Origin: Mesostigma viride
Taxonomy: Eukaryota; Streptophyta; Mesostigmatophyceae; Mesostigmatales; Mesostigmataceae
DNA: 26,000 bases
Assembly: GCA_009746045.1 (NCBI GenBank)
Contig: RPFO01002073.1
Span: forward strand, 64,001-90,000
Reading direction: 5' to 3'
Every line of letters starts with the position of its first letter. Position 1 is the stretch's first letter. The notes beneath the pieces were generated by a model. That model saw only the letters and a program-made list of their open reading frames with translations. It was not told the origin of the DNA and did no database searches. The position numbers and the translations under genes were made by a program. Positions 19,912-26,000 of the stretch are shown in pieces.

Positions 19912-20430
19912 CGATACATTGATGATGTCATCGCTTTCGACAACCCTGATTTCGCAACCCATTTGTATATCACCGCTGGTCTGCCTGGCATCTACCCGCA
20001 AGCGTCCCTCACATTAAAGCTCACGTCGGAGGATACTCATTGCAATTACCTCGATCTTAACATTACCCATAACAAGAAGGGCTGGCGTACGGCTATCTAT
20101 GATAAGCGCAAGGATCCTAAATACCAGCAAATTCCTTTTATTCGTTACCCCGATATTCACAGTCTCCTTTCCCACACAGCAAAATATGGTGTTGTTCTTT
20201 CTCAGTTACATCGTTTTTCCCGTCTTTGTTCTTATCGTGTTGATTTCATCACGACTCTTGTTGAACTCTTGCAGCGTTTATTGGTCAAAGACTATGACCG
20301 AGCCATTATGCTCCGTCAAGTCCGATGTTTTTTGCAACGTCACCCACATCTGTTCGGTGCTGCCCCTTGGCACAAGCTCTACAAACAGGTCGTGGACCGG
20401 CTGGATCGCATAGTATCTCCGCACATCTGA
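19912..20430 (+). pseudogene. Reverse transcriptase C-terminal fragment (YIDD type)
   Basis: The frame starts RYIDDVIAF, the catalytic Asp-Asp box of a reverse transcriptase. It continues with YLDLNI and IYDKRKDPKYQQIPFIRYP, then YGVVLSQLHRFSRLCSYRVD and a basic C-terminal helix region, ending at TGA 20428-20430, about 170 codons. This series (YIDD, YLDL, YDKR, GV-SQL-RFSR-CS) is one I associate with a family of retroelement RTs found in many invertebrate and protist genomes. It may be Penelope-like or related, but I cannot fix the clade. The fingers and palm upstream of the Asp-Asp box are missing and no endonuclease is seen, so it cannot be active. Confidence 0.75.
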
Positions 20431-20621
20431 ACCCTGTGATGCCAGATCTCCTTTGCGGCCGTTCCGAGCTTGGCACTGGATTCGTTGTCCACATCGTCGC
20501 GTCGCTGCCGCAACACGATGTTTTCTGGCATCCGCGGGCTTTTGGTTCCCGCCGCACATTTGAAAGTGCTGTCCTCCGGCTTTTTGCCTTTGCACCGTGT
20601 GCAGTTCTTGGACGTTTGGAA

Positions 20622-20702
20622 TCATGGCATGGCTAACGTGATGACTGACTAGCTAGACCTTTTCAGTGGTTTTCCATTTGCGGGTATTTCCTCGTAAATG
20701 GT
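20622..20702 (+). repeat. Module M0 within the retroelement 3' region
   Basis: It matches 9052-9138. It begins TCATGGCATGGCTAACGT and ends CTCGTAAATGGT, directly before the GGGAGAGCG start of M1. Confidence 0.8.
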
Positions 20703-20986
20703 GGGAGAGCGATCGCAGCAATGGTGCTCACCACTAGACACTCCCGGCCAGTTAGGCTAGAAACACACGCCCTGATCAAGCATGCTGTTTCCGGCCCCAC
20801 CGTCTAGGTCATCTAGTCGCTCCACACGTAAGCCAGCCATAATTTCAATGCACAAGGATACACATTTCCATCACCATTCATCTTCATCATCCTGAACGAC
20901 TCGAAAACGCGGAAAAGATAACGGCAGGCTCGAGCTACCATGGTCCGGATTCTCCCGATTTCTGGCCTGCGCTGGTTGTCTCTTTG
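20703..20986 (+). repeat. Modules M1 (20703-20830) and M2 (20831-20986)
   Basis: M1 starts GGGAGAGCGATCGCAG and ends CTCCACACGTA. M2 runs from AGCCAGCCATAATTTCAATG to GGTTGTCTCTTTGAT. M1 and M2 together recur inverted at 8677-8955, M1 alone at 21720-21851, M2 alone at 23013-23175, and part of M2 at 3490-3620. Confidence 0.85.
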
Positions 20987-21004
20987 ATATGTGTGGAAGA
21001 TATG
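20987..21004. repeat. 18-bp direct repeat, right copy (target duplication)
   Basis: It is identical to 19893-19910 and immediately follows the 3' end of module M2. Confidence 0.85.
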
Positions 21005-21012
21005 ACCCCATG

Positions 21013-21345
21013 TAACAAAAAAGGCCATTTTTAGGTGATGTGTAAATTTTATGGTGAAAAAATCACAGTAAAAGAAACACACACCATGGCATGGTGAGGT
21101 GGCTACCAGCAACGCAAACCAGTCCCCATGATCTTATTGTCTTTTTTTTTTCCCTCGAAAACTCGCTTTTTTTCAGGAACAGCTTTTTAGGAACAGGGGA
21201 GTTCGGTTCTGACCAATCAGATTACAGGGATTTGTTTCTTTTTGGCCTTCCAGCCAATCACAACGCAGGGATTCGGTTTCAGGTGTTCCTGACCCCCATT
21301 TCAAAAGCGGTCATGCTGGAACAGGCCGGTCCAAGCCGGAACAGC
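21013..21345 (-). mobile_element. Element C, second copy (inverted, uninterrupted)
   Basis: The reverse complement aligns to 9237-9306 followed directly by 16300-16590. This shows what the first copy looked like before the LTR element landed in it. A T-run at about 21141-21151 corresponds to the A-run of the first copy. It includes two CCAATCA-type words (21217 and 21253 regions). Confidence 0.75.
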
Positions 21346-21719
21346 CCCGATAGCCACACTGCGCCACTGCCGCGACCGGCGCCCAGAAAAAACACGGATA
21401 TAAGAAACAAAACGCGACAGGTTACCATCGCCTGCGGGCGGAGGGCTTGCAAAGGGAAGATGACAGAAACGCGGGTTCGAATCCCACACCTTTTGCTTTT
21501 TTTGTTTCTTTTTTTTTCTAAGTGACAGAACCCTTTTGCCACACACGACCCCACACGGCCCACACGGCCCGCCACGCCACCCACGGCCCCCACGGCCCCC
21601 ACGGCCCGCCACGGCCCCCACACGGCCCACCCCAACCACCACACGGCACGCGGGCCGAGAGAGGGCCGACAGCACCGCGCGCACGCGGGAGGGAAATGGG
21701 GTCACCCTCGTGAAACGTA
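21346..21719. other. Interval with a tRNA-like B-box and a GC-rich tandem tract
   Basis: GGTTCGAATCC at 21474-21484 is a perfect RNA polymerase III B-box and is followed within 25-60 bases by T-runs that could end transcription. The sequence upstream does not fold into a convincing cloverleaf and has only a weak A-box-like word at about 21449, so I do not call a tRNA gene; a tRNA-derived SINE or relic is possible. From about 21540 to 21645 the sequence is built of CCCACGG/CCACACGG units, a degenerate GC-rich microsatellite. Confidence 0.45.
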
Positions 21720-21851
21720 GGGAGAGCGATCGCAGCAATTATGGTGCTCACCACTAGACACTCCCGGCCAGTTAGGCTCGAAACACACGCCCTGATCAAG
21801 CAAGCTGTTTCCGCCCCCACCGTCTAGGTCATCTAGTCGCTCCACACGTAA
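21720..21851 (+). mobile_element. Module M1 alone
   Basis: It starts GGGAGAGCGATCGCAGCAA, as the other M1 copies do, and ends at CTCCACACGTAA. There it passes straight into an ATTAA-type AT-rich run (21852-21873) instead of module M2. Confidence 0.8.
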
Positions 21852-21873
21852 ATTAAAATTAAATTAAATTATA
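21852..21873. repeat. ATTAA pentanucleotide run after M1
   Basis: ATTAAAATTAAATTAAATTA follows M1 directly at the point where M2 starts in other copies. It could be a simple-sequence tail of a short retroelement. Confidence 0.7.
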
Positions 21874-21998
21874 ACATGACTCCGTTGGGAGATCATGTAG
21901 CACATATTCCTTGCTGGATGGGTGGAGGTGGGCGAAGCCGCGTAATCGAACTAAGCTAACTCTAAGCTATCTAGCTAGTCTAGAAAATCCTAACTTCA

Positions 21999-22241
21999 CT
22001 ACTCAGCAAAACGCCCCTTCCTCTTGGGGGGAGGGGGCTTGCCCACAGGGGCTGGCGTGTGAGCCTGGACAATCTTCTGCCACCTCTTCTTGCTCTGCAT
22101 AGCAGTCCAAAGAAGAGAGAGGGAGTGAATGCAGTGTTCAAACTGAGCTGGGACCACTAAGTCGGCCAGCAACATCTGGATGTAGTTCATGGCAGGTTTA
22201 CCCAGCTTTCTAGGAATGTCCTTGGGGCCGGCCAGGCCAGG
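21999..22241 (-). pseudogene. Possible C-terminal coding fragment, unknown protein
   Basis: A - strand frame reads from just after a TGA near 22242 to a TAG at 21999-22001. It contains KDIPRKLGKPAMNYIQMLLA, then VPAQFEHCIHSLSLLWTAMQ and a basic proline-rich end (PVGKPPPPKRKGRFAE). It looks like a protein C-terminus rather than random sequence, but it has no start, no family I recognise and no clear splice acceptor. It lies directly downstream of the non-LTR RT fragment on the same strand and might be part of another element or a broken host exon. Confidence 0.25.
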
Positions 22242-22469
22242 TCAGGATGTGCCGCCCTGGTTGGCCAAGCCGCTGGGGGCCGGCCAGACCAAGGGCGGTA
22301 TCTACCTGACTGGTGTGAGGAAGATGTCCTACAAATGCTATCCAACGCTGCCTAATCTCGTCCGAAACGCGAGGCATACCCCAGGTGATACAAAGACTCT
22401 AATGACCTATGCTTGGAAAACCCTACATTCAGGACCTGTCGGAGCATCCTGCACGTAAACCGTGCCCTA
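22242..22469. other. Spacer with no clear feature
   Basis: A GGGGCCGGCCAG-type word occurs twice (about 22224 and 22275). An 89-codon + strand frame (22189-22458) overlaps the - strand fragment, and I cannot decide whether either is real. Confidence 0.3.
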
Positions 22470-23012
22470 GCTTGGCCGCCAGTGTGTCCGTGAGTGTCCA
22501 GGCCTCGGCGCCATACGTAAGCACCGTGAGGACGAGGACCTTGAAGAGCACGCGCTTGCGATGCTCGCCCAGGCCCTTCGAGCGCCAGTAGGTGTTGAGC
22601 GAACGAAGCCTAGCCCAGACCAGGCCGATGCGGATGTCCACATCGTCGGCGGTGTCGGGGAGCATGCTCCCCAACAGTTTGAAGCGATCACCGAACGGGA
22701 CCGCCGTCCCGTCTAGCAGCCGCGGCAGCAGCGGTCGACTAGCAGCCCCAATCACCATCGCCTCAGTATTGACACTAATCTCCGACCCCGCCGCCCGCGC
22801 CTCCAAGCCCAGGCAGTCCAGCCAGGTCTGAATGTGCTCGAGGCGCGCGATAAGGGTGGTATCATCCGCATAAATCAGGTCGGACAGGCGGTAGCCAGGG
22901 CCATCGCCGCCGTGTTCGCGCTCGTTAAGGATGTCCAAGCCTGGCTCGAACCCCTTAAGAGCAGTAAAGCGCGCACGTGCCCGGCGCATGACGTGATCCA
23001 CGACAAAAATGA
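22470..23012 (-). pseudogene. Non-LTR retrotransposon reverse transcriptase fragment (YADD type)
   Basis: Read on the - strand, it starts FIFVVDHVMRRARARF, typical of the segment just before the catalytic box of non-LTR RTs. It continues DLIYADDTTLIARLEHIQTW (the Asp-Asp box), then SEISVNTEAMVIG, FKLLGSMLP and LTYGAEAWTLTDTLAAKL, the usual order of RT palm, thumb and the YGAE-W motif. About 180 codons are open. The N-terminal half of the RT and any endonuclease are missing, and after AKL the similarity stops. It is a different family from the YIDD fragment at 19.9 kb and has the higher GC of the host genes. The 5' break coincides with the start of module M2 on the other strand. Confidence 0.8.
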
Positions 23013-23175
23013 ACACGTAAGCCAACCATAATTTCAATGCGCAAGGCTACACATTTCCATCTCCATTCATATTCATCATCCTGAACGACTCGAAGGCACG
23101 GACAAGATAACGGCAGGCTCCAGCTACCATGGTCCGGATTCTCCCGATTTCTGGCCTGCGCTGTTTGTCTCCTTG
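23013..23175 (+). mobile_element. Module M2 alone
   Basis: It begins ACACGTAAGCCAACCATAAT, at the M1/M2 border of the full copies, and ends TGTTTGTCTCCTTGAT. It has several point differences from 20831-20986 (for example GAAGGCACGGACAAG). It abuts the - strand non-LTR RT fragment with no target duplication that I can see. Confidence 0.8.
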
Positions 23176-23660
23176 ATACTACTATCATAAATGGTATCTC
23201 ATTGATGTACGTACGTTGAATAGCATGTGCCCGTTGCTCACTGTAAATGTACGCTAGTGAGACAACATGAGACAGAAATCAAACCATTTGCTTATTCAAA
23301 CATGCCCAGCGTTTGGGCTATAGCTTTCACTTGATAATCAAAAGAAAAAATGTTTTTGCTTTGCAACGGCTGCCAAGAATATGAACACACTGGCGGCACT
23401 AACATCCCTTGTATGCCGGCTATCAAATTCAAAACTTGTTGGTGCTTTAGTTACAGGCTCAGCATGAATGGATATGTGCCCTGCCCCGCAGTGTAATTTA
23501 GGCAGGCAGCACAATGCCCTTCACAACCAGCGCTCCATTCTACACATCTATACAACAGGAAAATGGGCAGGGCGTCACTCAGAACTTATCGGCGCTGACG
23601 GCGCAGCTCCCTTTGCCATGCAAAGACCTGGAGCCTTGCACACACGGCTGCTTGCACTGG
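23176..23660. other. Downstream flank of the right-hand gene
   Basis: No gene is recognised. It should contain the 3' UTR of the - strand gene ending at 23661. A TGTAA on the - strand at about 23452-23456, some 205 bases after the stop, would fit the polyadenylation signal used by green algae, but this is weak because the lineage is unknown. Confidence 0.35.
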
Positions 23661-26000
23661 TCAGTCCGTGCGCTTGTTGCTCCTCACAGGCCTCCTGGGG
23701 GCTCGCCGGCGACGCCTGGCGGCGCCATCGGTATCACCCTCCTCCGAGGTTGGGTCTTCTTGCTCACTGTCAGCGGCTGGTGCTGCAGGTGCGGCCCCTT
23801 TGACAGTGGGGGGCTCCTGAACACCAGCCGAGGTTTGTTCTCCAGCCATGGAAGCGGGCGGAACCGTGTCCATTTCCTCGGCAGGTGAAGCCTGCTGGCG
23901 GTGGAAGTTGGCATTTGAGCCAGTTCCCCCCTCACCAGGCGTGCCGCGCGCAGCTTCAATGGGAGGCGATGTTTTTCCAGGCGTGGGCGTTGTGGGTGTT
24001 GCAGAATCCGCGGGATTTGCAGGCATTGCCGTCGGCGCCCCCTCCACCTTGGCTGCTGTTGGTTCGGGCTGGCTGCTGGCATCTGGAGTTGGCTTTGGAG
24101 CCACACTGATTTTGATTGCCGCAGGGGCGCTGCTGGGTGTGACAGCAGGTGGGGCCGGCATGTCCACCCTGGCAGGTGCAGGCGGCGACGCGGCGATGGA
24201 TGCCTTCAAGTTCGCCAGCTGTTGATGGATGAATGGGGGAGATGCAACCACAGGGAGAGACATAGCGGTCCCAGGGGGCAGAATTGAGGCGCATGCAAAC
24301 AACATAGATCTTGCATTACTACGCCATGGTTGACCATGGGGTGGGCATTACCAGCAACTGGCGCTGGCCCCCGCCAGCCACCTTTTAACAATGTCCATTA
24401 GATCGCTGGTGCTTGCGTGCCGGGAGATGACATGCAAGCCCGCCGCCCTGCAAGCAAACGACATTGTGCTGGCCCACGGGAACCCACAAAGCATCGATGG
24501 GCTTCTGTTGGCCTCATGTGTGTATTATTTTGCATCTCTGGATATAAACCCACTGACAAGCAAATGATGATAGCACGCGACCACCAATCATGCACTGGCA
24601 GCCAGCCAACAGCAGGCGCAACGAGGCGCTATGCGCTCTGAGGGAGAGTAATGGAGGGCAAGCTCACTTTGCAAGGTCTCTTAGCGAGGTCTTTTTGCAA
24701 GCGTCACATGAAAGCTACTTCCAAGCTCTATTCGCTCAGTTTAGTACCTCTATCCAAGGGCAACACCCCGACCATCCATCCATCCATCCATCCATCCATC
24801 CATCCATCCATCCATCCATCCGTCCGTCCGTCCGTCCGTCCGTCCGTCCGTCCGTCCGTCCGTCCGTCCGTCCGTCCGTCCGTCCGTCCGTCCGTCCGTC
24901 CGTCCGTCCGTCCGTCCGTCCGTCCGTCCGTCCGTCCGTCCGTCCGTCCGTCCGTCCGTCCGTCCGTCCGTCCGTCCGTCCGTCCGTCCGTCCGTCCGTC
25001 CGTCCGTCCGTCCGTCCGTCCGTCCGTCCGTCCGTCCGTCCGTCCGTCCGTCCGTCCGTCCGTCCGTCCGTCCGTCCGTCCGTCCGTCCGTCCGTCCGTC
25101 CGTCCGTCCGTCCGTCCGTCCGTCCGTCCGTCCGTCCGTCCGTCCGTCCGTCCGTCCGTCCGTCCGTCCGTCCGTCCGTGCGTGCGTCCGTCCGTCCGTC
25201 CGTCCGTCCGTCCGTCCGTCCGTCCGTCCGTCCGTCCGTCCGTCCGTCCGTCCGTCCGTCCGTCCGTGCGTGCGTCCGTCCGTCCGTCCGTCTGTCCGTC
25301 CGTCCGTCCGTCCGCCCGTCCGTCCGTCCGTCCGTCCGCCCGTCCGTCCATCCATCCATCCATCCATCCATCCATCCATCCATCCATCCATCCATCCATC
25401 TACCTCCTCACCGGCCCCGCTTACCTCCTGTTACCAACATGTCGGTATCTGCACGAGCGCCCACACATGCTAGCCTGTCCCCCTCTGTCCCCCTCTGCCC
25501 TCATCAACTCCCCCTCTGTCCTCATCAGCCCGTCTGCCTGCACACGGCCCCTCACCGGGGCCTCCTTCTCACCCTATACCTTACACCCTATACCGCTTCA
25601 TCCTACCCCCCTCTCCCCCCCTCCCCCTCCCCCCCAACGCCCCTCACCGTGGCCCCCTTCTCGCGCGTGCGTGCCTTGACCGCGCTGACCGCGTCCTCTA
25701 CCCGGGACAAGTTGGACAGAAGCGACGCCACGTTGCTGGCCCCTGCCACGTTGCTGGCCCCTGCCACATTGCTGGAACCCGCAACGCCGCCGTTGGCCGC
25801 CGGCACGCCCGCGCGGGTGCCGCCCCCTACACTGGATGGTGCGGCACCCTCCCCTGCGGTAGATGGCTCTGTGCCGCTGGCCTCGCTGCGGGTTGCCGCC
25901 ACCACATCCTGAGCACCGGCAGCAGGTGCATCGCTGCCGGTGGTTGCATTGGCGGCGGCGGCGGTGTTGGTGGCGGCGGCGGCGTTGGTTTCGGCGGCAT
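23661..26000 (-). CDS. 3' part of an Ala/Pro/Ser-rich protein with basic C-terminus (complement join 23661-24218, 25648->26000; 5' end outside window)
   Basis: On the - strand an open exon enters from the window edge and runs to 25648, with donor GTGAGG at 25647-25642. The next exon starts at 24218 after a pyrimidine-rich stretch ending CAACAG and runs to TGA at 23661-23663. Both ends are phase 0, giving 117 complete codons plus 185. The first part is Ala/Thr/Gly-rich with three tandem SNVAGA-type units, then a short helical segment ([20 protein letters not shown]) that continues as [10 protein letters not shown] across the splice, possibly a coiled coil. The rest is Pro/Ala/Ser/Thr-rich, then acidic ([12 protein letters not shown]), then strongly basic ([16 protein letters not shown]), like a nuclear localisation or nucleic-acid-binding tail. 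I recognise no family. Nuclear function is inference from the tail only. Confidence 0.6.
24219..25647 (-). other. Intron of the right-hand gene, holding the CCGT/CCAT array
   Basis: On the - strand it starts GTGAGG, then a very G-rich stretch (the complement of 25600-25645), and ends in a C-rich tract and CAACAG at 24219. The length is 1429 bases, of which about 630 are tetranucleotide array. The outer parts contain no gene; open frames through the array are periodicity artefacts. Confidence 0.6.
24772..25400. repeat. Compound tetranucleotide microsatellite: (CCAT)n-(CCGT)n-(CCAT)n
   Basis: About 12 CCAT units (24772-24819) pass directly into well over 100 CCGT units, then into about 12 CCAT units ending near 25400. 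The CCGT part is nearly perfect to about 25175. After that variants appear: GCGTGCGTCC near 25178 and 25266, CTGT near 25291, and CCGC near 25313 and 25337. Four-base units repeat as 12-base codon sets, so all frames without stops stay open on both strands and give artificial Arg-Pro-Ser-Val or Asp-Gly-Arg-Thr repeats. Confidence 0.97.

Larger units (their letters stand above)
19911..20986 (+). mobile_element. 5'-truncated retroelement with RT fragment and modular 3' region, 18-bp target duplication
   Basis: ATATGTGTGGAAGATATG occurs exactly at 19893-19910 and at 20987-21004, bounding 1076 bases. The unit starts inside the RT active-site region (RYIDD), runs through the rest of the RT to a TGA at 20428, then a 3' region ending with modules M0, M1 and M2. 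Frame closure just upstream (TGA at 19888) agrees with truncation at this point. An 18-base duplication with 5' truncation is typical of target-primed reverse transcription. There is no poly-A tail. Confidence 0.75.

Noticed and set aside
21410-21500. Intact tRNA gene
   Set aside because: Only the B-box is convincing; the acceptor, D-arm and A-box do not form a cloverleaf.
23013-23037. Start codon at 23037 for the - strand RT frame
   Set aside because: The first eight residues come from module M2, so the frame is an accidental extension of a truncated RT fragment.
24590-25912. Long repeat-protein frames (Arg-Pro-Ser-Val or Asp-Gly-Arg-Thr)
   Set aside because: They are artefacts of the CCGT/CCAT array; a 4-base unit is open in all frames that lack stops.

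Overview
This window looks like nuclear DNA of a GC-rich eukaryotic microbe, probably an alga or another protist; I cannot place it more closely. The reasons are spliced genes with GT-AG introns, alanine/proline/glycine-rich proteins, large microsatellites and minisatellites, and nested retroelements. I see no bacterial operon, rRNA gene, intact tRNA gene or CRISPR array. Three layers are visible: two spliced host genes at the ends, tandem repeats inside their introns, and about 14 kb of mobile-element material between them.

Left end, 1-6399. A four-exon gene on the + strand (574-1659, 4297-4470, 4852-4999, 5777-6399) encodes a predicted 676-residue protein. It has a 362-residue low-complexity N-terminal exon followed by four CBS domains, the layout of AMPK-gamma/SNF4-like proteins. 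All junctions are phase-compatible. Intron 1 (2.6 kb) carries a twin G-box plus TATA-like signal, a 45-bp minisatellite of 12 full units, an imperfect foldback and a fragment of a dispersed repeat. From 6400 to about 8660 I find no gene.

Middle, about 8660-23180. A complete LTR retrotransposon (9307-16299) has two 730-bp LTRs with TGTAACAG...CTGTTACA ends, a 5-bp target duplication (GGGAA), and LTRs that differ at one position by eye. Its 5.5-kb interior has no gag or pol and instead carries several tandem repeat arrays, so it is a non-autonomous, LARD-like element. It sits inside an older repeat ('element C') whose second copy lies inverted at 21013-21345. A 5'-truncated retroelement with a YIDD reverse transcriptase (19911-20986) is bounded by an exact 18-bp direct repeat. 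Its 3' region contains a modular repeat (M0, M1, M2) that recurs, whole or in parts, at 3490-3620, 8677-8955, 9052-9138, 21720-21851 and 23013-23175. A second, unrelated non-LTR reverse transcriptase fragment (YADD box) lies on the - strand at 22470-23012. A decayed coding stretch (18561-19051) is interrupted only by TGA codons and a frameshift next to a G-run.

Right end, 23661-26000. The last two exons of a - strand gene (<26000-25648 and 24218-23661) encode an Ala/Pro/Ser-rich protein with a strongly basic C-terminus. The intron between them holds a (CCGT)n array of about 0.6 kb bordered on both sides by (CCAT)n. The two host genes share codon style and intron style (G-rich 5' ends, mostly C-rich 3' ends). 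I see no functional link between them beyond proximity.
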